From positions 78,501 through 142,500 of the forward strand of contig CAUJNA010000502.1 in assembly GCA_963377175.1 (NCBI GenBank): 64,000 nucleotides of DNA, in the 5' to 3' direction. This DNA comes from Effrenium voratum (Eukaryota; Sar; Dinophyceae; Suessiales; Symbiodiniaceae). Of the stretch, positions 1 to 12,220 are shown in pieces (position 1 is the stretch's first letter; each line of letters opens with the position of its first letter). The notes below the pieces were generated by a model. The model saw only the letters and a program-made list of their open reading frames with translations, was not told where the DNA came from and did not search any database. The position numbers were made by a program, and so were the translations under genes.

Positions 1-2703
1 AAAACTAGCACGGGCCATTCATGGAAATTCTGCAGAACATTAGCCGAATACACAACGAAACTTTGAGGATCTGAGCTTCGTAGAACAAGACAGCCACTGC
101 CAAACTGTGGCATAAGGATGTACTACAACAGAAAGAAGCCACCACGGCCTGGGCACAAGGAGAACAACCTATTGGGGAGCAAGCGAGCGCTTGGCAGCTT
201 GCCACACCACAAGTCCCCAAACTTCACCTATGCCTTGAAACACAACCATCTGCAAGCACCCAGCCCCCTTTTCGCTATCTGGGGAATACTTCCTGCAAGC
301 AACATGGAACCAAATACCAAGGTTACCAAACAGAGATTGCTCAAAAAGAATGGGATGACTTGTTCGGTTCTACATTAAATCACGGGGGAGTAATCTGTAA
401 AACACATTGAAATAGCCTGAAGCACAACACACTCGGACGATCTCAGACACACCATTCAGTCAACTGAGAGTCAACTATCCTGCACGGACATCGCACGCCA
501 GTGCCCAAATGGAGTGGAACCTGCACTTGGATGCAAAGTTGCACTGCACGACCTCTCCGCATTAGAGGCAAAGGAAACAAGGAGGCGTAACCGACACATA
601 GAATTAAACGACATCCAAATGTAACCAAAGTAGGCGGCCAGTGCGTCCCCCAAACAGGACAAAAGCCCAGATGTGAGAGCCAGCAAAGTGGCCAGAGTTC
701 GATTGCCTTAGAAAGCGATGGCAACTTAAGATCCATATGAGTATGTGTCAAGGCGCTCAAAAGCTGCCTAAGGTCACAGACACACAAACACACACACACA
801 CACACCGTTGGATCGGTTTTCAAAGAGAGACCTTGACACAGAGAAAGGACGCCAAACTACAAGGGCCTGAACTGGAATGGGTCCCAGTCATGATCACAGA
901 GACTACCCTGCAAATTCACATGGAACGCGACCAGGGTCTCCCCCCAAAAGAAGGATTCCTACAGGAAGGCCACTTTTGGGGTACCATGTCGATCTGCAGG
1001 GGGGTAGCCCCTTATATTTCTGATTTCATTAAGGCGCCATATTCCAAATCATCTAAACGTCAGTTCAAAGGGAAACCACTCCCACGAGTAGTGATTTGAG
1101 TATCCCTCAAAGGGCTGACTGTGAGAGACTCAGAAATACTCGAGGCACTTTCTCTTGGCGGGTCACGTGATCCAACCGCTCCGTCACCACCTCCGCCACG
1201 ACCGAAGCCGAAGACACTGTGCGGGCCCCTGCCAAAGAAGGAGTCAATGGGTGGTGTTGATCGGGGTGCAGGACTACCTTGAAGGCGCCTTGATTGTTAC
1301 AACAAACTGCAGAAAGGAGTTAGCTTTATCTTGAAACCCTTTGGGCTTCCATTCAAAGAAACCCCAAACAGGCACCCTGGCAACACCACGCACCCGCATC
1401 ATCCCACATCAAGGTGGCTCTAAAGACCTTGGCACAAATCTGATTGAAGCCAAAGGAAGGGCTTTGCTTTGGATGGGCGACCACCGCAAAAAGGATTGTG
1501 GGTGACCTCGAGGCAAATTATGGCACTTCCCACGAGCCGGCGTCAATGCCTCTTCCATGCATTAGAGGAGCTCCTGGCGCCAACGCCACCACAACCAGCA
1601 ACCACCACCTGCTGCTAAAACACCGCATGAACATCAAACCTTTTCTGGCTCAAAAGAGGCATGTCTGCCTGCACCTTGCCAGTTTCAGCAAGCAGGTCGG
1701 ACACCCTCGGGCAGACAAGGCACCTGCGTTGATTCGAACTGAGAGACCCTCGGCTGTACTCATTCCACACTCAGTGCTCCCTTCATGTTTACATAACACT
1801 TTCTCAACCAAATCAAAAACCCTTTGACCAGAATCGAGGGCCACCCCAAAAAACAGTTCGGTATCCTCTGGTGGTAACCGTGAAATCCACCCGCGCAACG
1901 CGGCCCCCCAACCCCACAAAGCAACCCGAAGCCTCTAAGAAACAACCCCAAGCAGCTGAGATACACTCCTTCTGTGCCCCCTTTAAACATCGAAGCACCA
2001 ACACGCAGCTCAAACAACGGCGTTCACCCTGGATCTTTGTCACCTTGGTAGATTAACGGGGACGTGGCTCGCCCCCCCAAGAAGGTTCCCTTCTTCTAAA
2101 AGGGGAACACCCGCCTCAGCCTGCCCATTGATCAACCAGGGTTTTGTCTATCCTGGGTTCCAATGAGCCCACAAGGCATATCCCAAGGTGTCCTTTTGGA
2201 CAAATGGCAATGGTGAATGATTGCACCCAAACTGAAACCAGTGCCATACACGTTTCCTCAAACTGACGAAAAAGGCCACCTACGCGCATATTACGAACGA
2301 ACACACATCACCTTCTGGGCCCCAAACCAATCCGTTGCCGTCCAGCCTCTTCTTTGGAGAGGCCAAACGGCAAAGGCTCGGCCCAGGCAAGCCTCGCGGA
2401 AATGAAGGAGCCACATCTGGAGATATACTTGAGGGACTGAGAGAATGACTTCACTCCCCTGCAAGGGCCCTATGGACCATCCCCTTGTCTCCTTTCAAAC
2501 GATCCTTTGGTTCATTCATTCCCAGAATTTATCATCGAGAGCCGCTCTTGTTCTTGACCCCAAAGGAGTGGCTCCATGTTCATCTACATATTGAACAAGG
2601 TCATTACATTTATCACCTAATCATTGCAGCATTTGAGGGAACACCCTTTGCAATTCATGTTGATTTTGGAACACCTGGTCACCCAGGCGAAACCCGTACG
2701 GTG
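1..2703. other. No supported gene
   Basis: No frame here combines splice sites with protein-like composition well enough to call. A short CA run lies near 780-805. A GC-richer patch near 1165-1250 is open in more than one frame and reads as weakly protein-like, but I cannot choose a frame or strand. Confidence 0.5.
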
Positions 2704-2814
2704 GATGGACAAAATCCTGGACCACTTGGAAACCATGAGAAACCGTTGTTCGTTGGTATTTACAAGGGACTCATGATTCCAGGGCTTCTTACTTGGTGCA
2801 GGATTCTGTCCATC
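2704..2814. repeat. Short inverted-repeat element (MITE-like)
   Basis: A 21-bp arm at 2704-2724 (GATGGACAAAATCCTGGACC...) is matched in inverted orientation at 2794-2814 with two mismatches. About 70 bp lies between, and inner bases near the arms also partly pair. The layout is that of a small non-autonomous DNA element. No target duplication was identified. Confidence 0.55.
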
Positions 2815-3524
2815 GACAGTATGTTCAACAGTATGGGCAAGACTTGGAGTAGCAAATGATATGATCTTTTCTGGCAAGAGCCTCCCGAAGCAAATCGTTC
2901 CGTGACCCTGACACAGTTAGGAAGAGCACAACGCCTGTCTTGGTGTCTGCTCCCTAACCGATATGACCGAATCGGGAGGTGGAAACTTCGAAAGCTCTAA
3001 TGAGTGCCACCAAGGCCAACTGAGCAAATGAACATCAGGAGCCAGAGTCATTCCCACTTTGCTCTACCCCAGTTACAACACCTGACTCTGGTAAAAAGAA
3101 ACGAAAGAAATCTCTTCTTCGGGCTCACCTTTCTCAGTAAGGAAGACAGAAAAGGATGAGGGTGGAATCCACTGAACAAGGGGTTAAAGGCGCATGTCGA
3201 AGTCGCTTCCGTGAATTGGCCCAAACTGTTTCCCACGAAAAGTGGTCAAGGCGCCACAGCCGCCAGCGCCAGCAATCGCCCGGCACCTAAGCAAAGGACC
3301 GATGCTTCGGGCTCTTTGGCCATCAAATCCCCACTCATGTCCAGGTTTAACCATAGAGTACAAACACCAATTAGCCAAAACATCATCCCTGTTGCTCCCC
3401 TTTTGAAGAGGTGCCAGGATCTGGTGCTCGGTTTCCTCCGTTTGTGCTACCAGGATCTGGCTGCTTGTTGGACCTAAACCAATCGCTGCAGATCGCTGAG
3501 AGCTCTGGAGATGCCACACATGGC

Positions 3525-3622
3525 TGTGGGTCAAAAATAGGTACCCAAAATGGACCCCTGGCAAATGGAAACATGGACTGCAACCTGCGGTCCAATTCCT
3601 GGTGGTTTATTTTTGACCCACA
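3525..3622. repeat. 98-bp terminal inverted repeat element, TGTGGGTCAAAAATA family
   Basis: The 15-bp arm TGTGGGTCAAAAATA at 3525-3539 is a perfect inverted match to 3608-3622, and similarity continues outward (CACATGGC against GTGTGGGT). The interior has no coding frame. Related termini occur at 13366-13458 and, more distantly, at 8764-8849. Confidence 0.65.
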
Positions 3623-5243
3623 CCCACATACTCCCACAAAAGAAACATGCGAGCGCGCAGAATCCCACCTCCCCCCCTTTTCACCGAGGAACCCTCTCAA
3701 AAGGAGTCTTAGTGTGTACCGAATCTTGCTGAGAGGGAGGGGTGTAGGGATAGGGCCGGGATTGATTTTGTCTCTGAGGCAAGAAACCTCAGTTGAACGG
3801 CATGTTTATCTTTTAGCGCATACCCAAATTTCCCTGGTGGTTGTGCAATACTTCTGGTACAGAGGTTGGATTTTTCGTCTGAGCCATGTTTAGTGGGAAA
3901 TTCACCACACAAAAGAAGGATTCAACTGGAGCCGCTGAACTACTCGCCAGGTCCTCTCAATGTCTGAGCCCAGGCGTCAGGAAAACTAAGGAACACCAAG
4001 GCCCCTTGCAGTGACTTTGGTGGGAAAAACAAACACATGTCCCCACAGGTTGGGGTATCTAGCACTCAAATGTTCAGCTAGGTGGTGTCTTGTTGAGAGG
4101 CGCACATTTCTCCTTTGAATCTCCCTTCAAGCCTTCAGGAGTTCCAGACACACAGCGGCTACCCTCCCGCAAATATTTGGAAACGCCCAGGAAAAAAGGG
4201 GGTACAGCAGGATTGGTGGCACCTCGGCAAGCTTCACATCATGGCGTATCAGAACTGCAGCGGCATGGACCGCGGAATGCAGCAAACGGCAGCAAACGGT
4301 ACCCCGCTCATTGAACCGCATCGGAGTCAATCCACACATTCAGGCAAGGCCAACGGCGCAACTTGGCGAGAGGCCAAAGAGGCACACCCTTTGTGGTTAA
4401 TTTGAGTTGAGAAAACCCCGCCCAAGCAGGAAATCAGCTGGCTGGTGATTGGACACCCAATTTGCTCGTTTCCTTTTGTGGGCGTAATCCCAGAACCATG
4501 CTTCAAGAATTAAGAAGGCGGATTCCCGCAACTATTTCTGGCTGGGACTGCCCCTTACTAACCTAACCACCCGGGTTTTGAGCAAGTGGCTCATGGTTAA
4601 GCCTTATCCTTTTGTGCATTTGAGTGGGGTGACACTGATCTACCACATGTATCCCAGCTGTCTGAATATGCTTTGTGGTTTTGATGGCTCAAATGGGGAT
4701 CCCCCGTTTGAGACAATCGTCGCTTCACGGCGGCAACCAACTCTGAGCCTCCGGGCGCCGCGCGCATCTCCGCCTGAGATCCCGTTTCCAGCCCTACCAC
4801 GACCTTTTGAGGGGGAAAGCAGGGTGTATTCAGTTCTTATATACTGGCAAATCCGCTTTTTCTAGTACTATCTCCACCCCGGACCCCTATCAGTGAGTAC
4901 CAAAGTCGGGGGAAAAAAAAAAAAAACATCTCCCCTTTTACTTCAAGTTCACTCTTTGTAAAAACGATACTAAACTCCTGACAGCTTTTATTCGGGGTAC
5001 TTTCAGCACTTTAGCACTTCCCTTCTACCATTCTGGCGATTTTGGCGCCCGGCAAAAGGGGGACCCTTTGGACAGGGACCATACCTAGAAACTCTTTCGG
5101 CCGGAATCTGAAAATGCATCAAATTTCAGCCGAAGTCACAGAAATTTGCCGGAATCAGCAAAAACAGCCGGAATTAGACCGCTGAGGCTCAAGGAGAGTA
5201 ATACTCGTAGCCGCCGGAATGGACTCAAGTTTCTTATTCGGAA

Positions 5244-5306
5244 AGTTTCGCCGGAATTGTGAGAAGATTCGCCGGAATTGCGGGAAGTTTCGCCGGAATT
5301 GCGGAG
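5244..5306. repeat. 21-bp tandem repeat, three full units
   Basis: Units AGTTTCGCCGGAATTGTGAGA, AGATTCGCCGGAATTG... and AGTTTCGCCGGAATTG... run at 5244-5264, 5265-5285 and 5286-5306. Degenerate GCCGGAAT copies lie upstream from about 5085, so the array has decayed on one side. The minus strand is open in several frames here only because of the repeat. Confidence 0.7.
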
Positions 5307-5910
5307 AGTCGGGTGACACAAGCCGCCAAAAAAACAACACAATAATCCTGCTTAAACTGCCAGTTGAAGAATGGCCGAAAGGCTAAAAAATGGCCGGCAA
5401 TGGAAAAAGGATACTTTTTCAAAAAAGGCTAGGATTTCGTGGCATTTCGATTTTCTAGGTATAACCAGGGCGGATTTAACAATAGAGGGAAGGGATTGTA
5501 TAGTGGTTGTAGATCCGATTACACCCCTGGGGGTGGCTTGGTGGTAATGGACAACACCTTGGAGAGCCACAGCAAGGAAGTCCTAACGTCGATGTCAGAA
5601 TCCGTGTGCGTATGTGTGTCAAAAAAGGAATTCAGATCCCAAACTGGTGAGTTTATTATTTTGGTGTCCCTTCAAACCCCACCCTTAAAATAAAAAAAAA
5701 TGGTACACTCCAAGAATACACACCCACGACACCCATGTTCCCAACTTCTTACATCCCCTTCAGACATCACCAAATCGAAGTTCAACAAATATCATGATAT
5801 ATGACTATGCTGATATTATTATGATGATCGTGATTATTGCTCTCTAAGATTACCCTCATCTTGCCGGTACTCCCTCACAAGTGCGATGTTTGTGGTTGGA
5901 CGGGTAAACC

Positions 5911-6006
5911 ATGGAACTTAAAAGCAAAGGAAACACCCCAGCCTCGTCGGGTGTCTGGTTTGACTTGTTCATGAACCGTGGAGAAGCCAAGAAGCAGCAG
6001 AACCAG
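5911..6006 (+). CDS. Candidate first exon, unknown protein
   Basis: An ATG in a good context (ACCATGG) opens 32 codons with a soluble, lysine- and glutamine-rich end (…FMNRGEAKKQQNQ). The frame ends exactly at CAG|GTTTCG, a canonical 5' splice site. Intron 6007-6080 is 74 bp and ends TTGCAG, and the next block continues in the same phase. The antisense frames look much less protein-like. I recognise no domain. The true start could instead lie at an acceptor just downstream of the ATG. Exon status is inferred from composition plus splice sites. Confidence 0.4.
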
Positions 6007-6080
6007 GTTTCGTATTTACATGATCGCCCACCGAGACTCTTGGTTGGTACTCCTCTTCTTTACCTCATTGCACGTTGCAG

Positions 6081-6155
6081 CAGTGCACGAGCTTGATGTG
6101 GAAGGCTCCACACAAGAAGGAGAGCACGGCGGCAGTTGTGCGGATCGGGTCCATA
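6081..6155 (+). CDS. Candidate second exon, unknown protein
   Basis: This block follows the acceptor TTGCAG at 6080 and reads in phase 0 with the exon ending at 6006. It encodes a basic, protein-like stretch including SLMWKAPHKKESTAAVVRIG. The frame stays open to a TAG at 6195, so the donor is uncertain: GT at 6156 (phase 0) is used here, and a GC donor just after is an alternative, since dinoflagellates use GC and GA donors. No family was recognised. Confidence 0.35.
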
Positions 6156-6300
6156 GTAGGCATCTCAAGGAAGAATGACGATTTCCAGAAGATCTAGTGC
6201 TGGAATGCAGTCGCGAGCTTGGACATAGCACAGAAAAAGGGGAAACAAAAAGGTCAAAAGGTCGATTCGCTTTGGGAGTCTTAGTTTTCTTTTACTAACC

Positions 6301-6700
6301 TTGAGAAGGATAGCCTTTGAAGAACACCCATGTCCTTTAGAAGGTACCACTCCAAACCGGGAGAAGATCCCATCGGCCCAGGCAATGAGGGCAGCCTCGT
6401 GTGCAAGGCTTCCTCCTTTGGACCCAATCATCAAGGGAGGAAAGTTGGTCCATGGAAAAACAAAACAAAAGGCCCTAGCTGCCAACTACCCAGTGGTGAA
6501 CCTTTCGGGTTGGGAGCACTCCTGCACAAGGTCGTTAAGAGAAGGGACTTGATTGCAATTCAGCTCAGAGCTCAGATTCTTGGAGAACCTTTCAGGAACC
6601 CCGTGAAACGAAACTTGGACGAGCACAAAGGGCTGGTGTTGCTCTACTTCTTCCGCGCAGGGGGCCATCTCGGTTGTTTCAATGGGAAGAGATAATCCCC
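6301..6700. other. Coding-like segment, strand unresolved
   Basis: About 6500-6690 is open and protein-like on both strands. The + frame reads …KRRDLIAIQLRAQILG…, the minus frame …EEVEQHQPFVLVQVSF…. The minus frame could end at the donor CCCGAAAG|GTTCACC; the + frame runs to a TAA at 6693-6695. Third-position GC is similar in both, so I do not choose. Confidence 0.35.
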
Positions 6701-7000
6701 AATAAACCTTGAAACAATTGCAGAGCCTTTGAGATGTGACTACCAAGTAGACCAACTTGAAAGCCCTGATTGTTCTATTCACCAACCCAAACTAAGGGTT
6801 CCCTAGAAAAGGAAGCTTTGGACCAACAACAATCTTGCCTGCTATTGGTTCAAATAGCGATGAATCAACTTGCTAAGGACACATAGGGACCCTTGAGTCG
6901 TAGTGAGCCAGGTCATAGTCCTTTCAGTTCCCCGAGTGGAGTTCGCCGGATGTAGGTTGTAACCTACGTGTCTACTTGTTGAATTGGCTGAACACCCAAA

Positions 7001-7048
7001 CAGGCCTAGGGACCTTCCAAAACCAACAGGCCTAGGGACCTTCCAAAA
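7001..7048. repeat. 26-bp tandem duplication
   Basis: CAGGCCTAGGGACCTTCCAA plus six bases at 7001-7026 is repeated almost completely at 7027-7048. It looks like a recent local duplication, with no coding role seen. Confidence 0.75.
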
Positions 7049-7155
7049 TATAAGATGCAAGTCCCTAACCCACCCTTCCCCTGGTATCCTTCAAAGGTCT
7101 TATCAAAAAAGAAGAAGAACAAAAACACCTGCCGAACTCACTTCATGTCTTGCAG

Positions 7156-7282
7156 GCCTCATCTCCAATGCCACGGTTGCCATGGCGGCTGCTCCCCAAA
7201 GGGATCAGTTGGCTTACATCCCAGAGCGTGCCTACACATGGGTCCCTCTGTTTCCCTGGTGGTCCCTTTTGGCCAGTTTAAG
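7156..7282 (+). CDS. Low-confidence candidate exon, unknown protein
   Basis: The acceptor CTTGCAG at 7155 and the donor TTTAAG|GTATGC bracket 127 nt that is phase 1 in and phase 2 out. The block encodes …NATVAMAAAPQRDQLAYIPE… followed by a tryptophan-rich hydrophobic tail. A second block at 7490-7578 (acceptor TTGCAG, donor GTGAGT) continues in the correct phase and is cysteine-rich (MCCPYCCSQSFPREERNN). The 207 bp between them is also open and a multiple of three, so intron or exon status is unclear. Minus frames over 7500-7770 also look protein-like, which lowers confidence. Confidence 0.25.
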
Positions 7283-8763
7283 GTATGCCAATCTGCAAAT
7301 ACTGGCTAGCATTGTAATGTTGACCCCCGGTTCTTCAAATTTGTTAAACCCCTGGTTGATGGTCATGTTGACCCCCGTTATTGATTTTTTCGCGGGACTC
7401 CTCCCATTTATTCACAAGCTAGACGTCATCTGCGGTCCACATTGTTGTCGCGGATGTAAGCCTGGGCAGGTCTGCTTGGTAGCTTGCAGGATGTGTTGCC
7501 CTTACTGCTGTAGCCAAAGCTTTCCGCGTGAGGAACGCAACAACATCATGAGTCCTTCGCCCTCGGAGATCTGGGCCCGTGAGTGTTCATGCGTTCGCAT
7601 GAAGCGTGTCAAAATTATGCGAAGACACCTGACACAGTCATGACCGCCAAAGCCCAACGCAATTGGTCTTCTTGCACGCCGATCACTTGTCAACTGATCT
7701 TCTTCTGGCATGAGGTCCATGTGCCCGCTCATGTTCAGCCAGCTTGGCACAAGGCCTCGACCAGTGGTTGGCAAAACTCTGCCGAAACCGACCCCAAAGA
7801 TCCAGACGTCCCAAATCGGACCCCTCCAATGCAGACCCCCTTTGTCGAATGCCGACGTGCGCCATTCTTGGGCACAAAATTAAACCGAATCGGACCCGAG
7901 TGGTTCTGTTTTGGCTTCCCTGAAAAGGGTATCCTAGGCACAATGGCGCCACAAAGATGTTTGCCACACCCATGGTTAGCATGCCTCTCTCCAATTTACT
8001 GCAGTAGGTAACTGGCAATTGTCTTTTGAGGTTCTTCTGCGCTTTCCCTGGGGAACCTACTTGGCAGGGGCACGGCATCACTGAGTATGTCAAACAAGGT
8101 TGCTCAGATTTTCAACATGTGGGCAAGTGCAAGAAGCTTACCGGGAACCGGGAGAAATCGTCCACGGGTACATTCATGTTGATGGATAGGATTTGTCCCT
8201 GTTCCCTGCGGATTATTCATTGAGCAAAACCCAGCTGGATACATCCGTGAGTATCACCTGAGTATCGAGCGCAACACTCGGGGTGTGGCGTGCTGCAGCG
8301 TCATGCGTGGGTGCAGCTGTTGTCAACTCTTGTTGTGTCACACGCGTAAATGCGTGTTCTGACTCACCATGCGTAAATGCAACTGTACTCACCATGTTGT
8401 GTGAGTGAATCCCTCTTGTTCGGCAACTCTGGTGAGCTATCTTCTCGCGGCAACTCGCGCGCCTGGACGCAAAAAAGTGATGCTTCCTTCGCATGTTTGG
8501 CAGTCACCCGCACATTTTAGCCCAACAACATGGATGTGCATAGACCCAAAGAAGAACGTAGTCTTCCAAACGGGTCTGTGCCATTCCGCGTTGGTGTCAT
8601 ATAAGAAGGGAGGCTGCTCATCATGCGTCTGGATGTGTGATCGAACTACCCAGAATTTTGACGCTCACGCCTCCCGCACAAAAATGAGGGAACCCAAGGC
8701 TTTTGACTTGGTTAAGTCAGAACGCCATCCACCAAAAGTTAGGGTGCCCTTTTGAGACAAACC

Positions 8764-8849
8764 CATATGGCCATGGGTCAAAACCCCGTACCCCCGGGTG
8801 GTGCACCTATCCTGAAATGGTACCATTGGTTTTGAACCATGGCCATATG
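8764..8849. repeat. 86-bp palindromic element
   Basis: A 22-bp arm at 8764-8785 (CATATGGCCATGGGTCAAAA...) is matched in inverted orientation at 8828-8849 with one mismatch, around a loop of about 42 bp. The GGGTCAAAA core links it to the elements at 3525-3622 and 13366-13458. Confidence 0.6.
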
Positions 8850-8898
8850 GCAAAATGCCATACTCTGCCCTCCCACACAAAAACATCAAACGCCCAAG

Positions 8899-8983
8899 CA
8901 GCGCAGCACTCCGTTGTCACGCGCAGCTGTCCTCCAGCTCATGAACGCGCAAGACTTCTCGCCTCAGCGAACAGAAGCCTTAG
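8899..8983 (+). CDS. Candidate exon, unknown protein
   Basis: This 85-nt block reads in phase 0 from an AG at 8897-8898 and ends with one base of the next codon at a GT donor (TTAG|GTTGAAC). It encodes a helical-looking stretch including AAVLQLMNAQDFSPQRTEA. Several AG dinucleotides occur at its start, so the exact acceptor is open. The corresponding minus frame contains a stop. No family was recognised. Confidence 0.3.
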
Positions 8984-9939
8984 GTTGAACACGCTGGCAT
9001 GCCATCTGCAAATTAGGCCATACTAATGTGATGATGCACAACTATGAGTAAATTAGGCAAAATGAATTGGGCAACAATCCATGTTTCCAACAACTGCAAT
9101 GAGGGATCCCCACGTGAGCCTACATCGTGATGAGCTCGTTTAACACCCAGGTGAGCTCGTTTTACTCTCAGGCAAATATCATGCGTCTTCTCCACGCAAC
9201 AGGATCGATCACCTGTTGCTGGTGCGGTGGAACATCAGTCTGAATTGGAGCCACCCCCCCCCCAAAAAAAAAGGGCGCTTCACACACAAGACAACACCAA
9301 CAAGCCATACCCACCTGCAGACTACCACTTGTTCGGGGTGCAAATCCGGTTCCACCTACATTATTTAGGGGGCGGGGATGATCTCCTTCCACAGGGGAAG
9401 TGTAGCATGCTGCACTTGCGGCTGGCTAACTCTTCTCTTCTTGACTGTGGAACCAACGGAGACGATTTCATCATACTACTCGCCACTAAAATGGCCTTCC
9501 CAACAAGAATCATGTCCAGAAACTCTGGGATTGAGAAGGGAGTGACTAAGCTCTGGTTTCATGGTACCACACTTGCGAGCACCAGACGAAGACCCAGGAA
9601 TTGGACAAACTGGCAACCAACCCCTGTCGCTGATTGGCAAGCTTGGGAATAACTCCGCGGCAAGTGCAGTCCTTTCACCGAACCCGTGGCACCATTCGCT
9701 TGGGTGAGCAAAGGGGACTGTAAACCAAAATGGTTGAGAACTGCATACCATCATTCAACTGTACATACTGATGCCAGATGCTGTTCTATTGACCAGGGAG
9801 GTTCCCCTCCCACCTCCAGAAACCTAGTCAAATTCCCCGTGGCTTGAAATGGTCTGGTCACGTGCCAAAAGGCCGATCTCGGTTCTCGGGAGGAAACCAA
9901 AGGTGTCAGGAGACAATAAAGGGATTCAGGGAGGCGGTT

Positions 9940-10012
9940 GCTTGGAAGGGCTTGAAAAGGCTTAATGAGGCTCGGTCAGGTTTGGTAAGGCTTAGTAAGC
10001 CTTGCTAAGCCA
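9940..10012. repeat. Degenerate short tandem repeat (GGCTTRRTAA-like)
   Basis: Successive words GGCTTGAAAA, GGCTTAATGA, GGCTCGGTCA, GGTTTGGTAA, GGCTTAGTAA and GCCTTGCTAA run in series with a period near 10 bp. Confidence 0.55.
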
Positions 10013-10879
10013 ATATTATGGCTCTGTGTGTTTTTTTTTCTTTTTTCCTGTTTTTTGGTTACCATTGAAATTCACCAAAAAAAAACCCTACCCGAGAAAA
10101 AAGGCACACCGATATTTGGGCCGTGCTCAAGGGGGCACCTCCCAGGACCTCAAGGAAAGATTCGGAAGGAACCTTCTTGGAAGGGGTCCTGAGAAGGGAT
10201 GCCTAGAGTGTTCTGAGAGGGTATGGGGTCCGAAGGTGGGGAAATTGAGCCCTTACAGCTCACTCTACCAACCACTTAGTAGCAACCTGGCCGAAAACCC
10301 AGGGTGCAAGAAATGGTCTCAATCTGCGTTCCCGGACCAAAGCTCGTCTTCCTGCTGCTTGAGCAGCTGGCTCACAACCTGAAGCGTGCGGTGGATACCA
10401 CCCTCCCCCAACGCAAGCTCCCCCTCTTTCGTCCCCCAGACACACATACACACTTGACCCACCCCGAGAAGACTCCTATAGACAGAAACAGGAGGTGTGT
10501 TTGGGGCAGTCAATTTTGACTTTTCTTGGAGGGGAATCTGCCACAAGCGGAACTGGCAGCTGCGAAGGCTTTTCCAATCAGGGCAAGAGAGGACAAGAGA
10601 GCCTTGTGCAAGTTGGCTTGCATCTGTAGGCAGGAAACCCGGCCCCCCCGCAAGTACATGTTTGGGAGGTAGGGGGCCCAAATGTTTCTCCATAAAAGTA
10701 CTTCTCAAATAAAAATAGAGTGTTACAGCCACATTTCAGGAAGCCCTGGGCGAATCATCCCGCAATGGTCTTTGGAGGCCCGCAAAGAAAGAGTCTTGGA
10801 GGCCTGGAAAGAGTCGCTAATGATCACTTGCTCCCCTTGAAAATTTACCGTTTGGCCTTCTTGCCGGGAAACTTAAAGC

Positions 10880-10909
10880 GGGGGGGGGGGGGGGGGGGGG
10901 GGCGGGGGG
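10880..10909 (+). repeat. Poly-G tract
   Basis: 23 consecutive G, one C, then six G. It is a likely site of replication slippage and possible base-calling error, and could form a G-quadruplex. Confidence 0.9.
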
Positions 10910-11051
10910 TTGTTGAGGATAGCGTGTTTGGGGTTGGATTAAAAGGGAAACTATTTTTGGGTCCGCGTCGCAAATTTGACACACCCGTAGGATCCCGTTG
11001 AAGAAAGGTTTATAGTTTTACCCTTTGATTGGACCAAAGGCCTTCAAAAGG

Positions 11052-11159
11052 TGAACCCTGTCCACATCACTCGAGCCGGAAAAGGCCGTGCCGATGCTCG
11101 GGTTTGGCAGGAAGACTTCTGCAAAAGAGCTCCTGGAGCTCGTCAAGCACGATGAATAG
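11052..11159 (+). CDS. Candidate terminal exon, unknown protein
   Basis: After an in-frame TGA upstream, an open frame encodes a lysine/glutamate-rich C-terminal-like sequence containing LGFGRKTSAKELLELVKHDE and ends at TAG 11157-11159. The final 20 residues are predicted to be amphipathic helix. The acceptor cannot be fixed, so the start is approximate. It may belong with the + strand candidate exons at 5.9-9 kb, but no complete splice chain could be built. Confidence 0.3.
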
Positions 11160-12148
11160 TACTGGCAACAAAACTTGCTGGTGCTCAGTAGGGAATGACC
11201 TTCCGGGTGTTGGGAATGAACTGGAAGGGGATTCCCTTTGCAGAAAGCATAGGGGATGGCTTACAGGGGTCATTGCCTCATTCCTGCTCAAAATTATGCG
11301 ACAAAAAGTCAAACAATGGAATGACAGTTGGGCAACACATTGCTAACCCCAAAGACTTTCCATTGGCTAGAATGCCAAACCAAAGCTGAAGCGAAAATTT
11401 TGCTTTTTCCGGAGGAAATCCGAAGGAACCCAAAGCAATCGAATCCCTGGGCTTTTCCAGACATCAGAACCCCATACCCGACATCCCCCTGCCTCTTCAT
11501 GAGGCCGGTCCAGCAGTTTCTCCTTGTCCTCATCGGCACAAGGAAAGCGGGTAAGATCTGGAGATTCGGATTTGGTTCCCAAGCTTCCTCAAGCAAAGGT
11601 GTCCAATCTTTGTTCTGAGGAATGACTTCAACAGCCGTCAGCCGTGGCCAGTTTCGGTCGTTCCTTCCGGTCCCCTTTTGGGTGCCTGATCCCGAAAACC
11701 GCCACTTTCCAACGCTCCGGCAGAGTCCAAGGCAACTGTCCCATGATGAGTGTCCCATACACAGTACCATGCACGTGGGTACGTACTGGCAAGTGAATCC
11801 ATGAAGGGTTACAATGCCTACTCAAAGCTCGTTGGAACAAGTGAAAGTACATGTTCCTTGCTCATGCCCCAATGCCCCAAGGATACAAAATTACTCATGG
11901 GTAGATGCCCCCCCACAAGGGGAAAGAGGTGTAACAACCACAGACCCTTGGGTACCCAGGGGTGAGCTACTCGTAGCATGACCCACCCGTCCAAGACAGG
12001 GGCGGTCCCAAAGAAGAAACCCCATCCCTCACTTCCGGGTAGACTGACCCAAAAAAAAACCGTCCGAACTGTGTCTCTCCACTTGAATGGCCTTCTCAAA
12101 AAATCCAGGAACGGAATTGAGATGGTCCTTCAGTAGCGAGGTTAGAAT

Positions 12149-12220
12149 AAGGGTACCCTTTTTTCTGTAGTCTATTTTAGTAGGGAACCCTCCCCCGAAA
12201 AGGGTACAAGGGCACTACTA
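12149..12220. repeat. Dispersed repeat D, copy 1
   Basis: AAGGGTACCC, then CTGTAGTCTATTTTAGTAGGG, then AAAAGGGTACAAGGGCACTACTA. The same layout recurs at 34632-34710. The ends are weakly inverted relative to each other, as in a short palindromic element. Confidence 0.55.
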
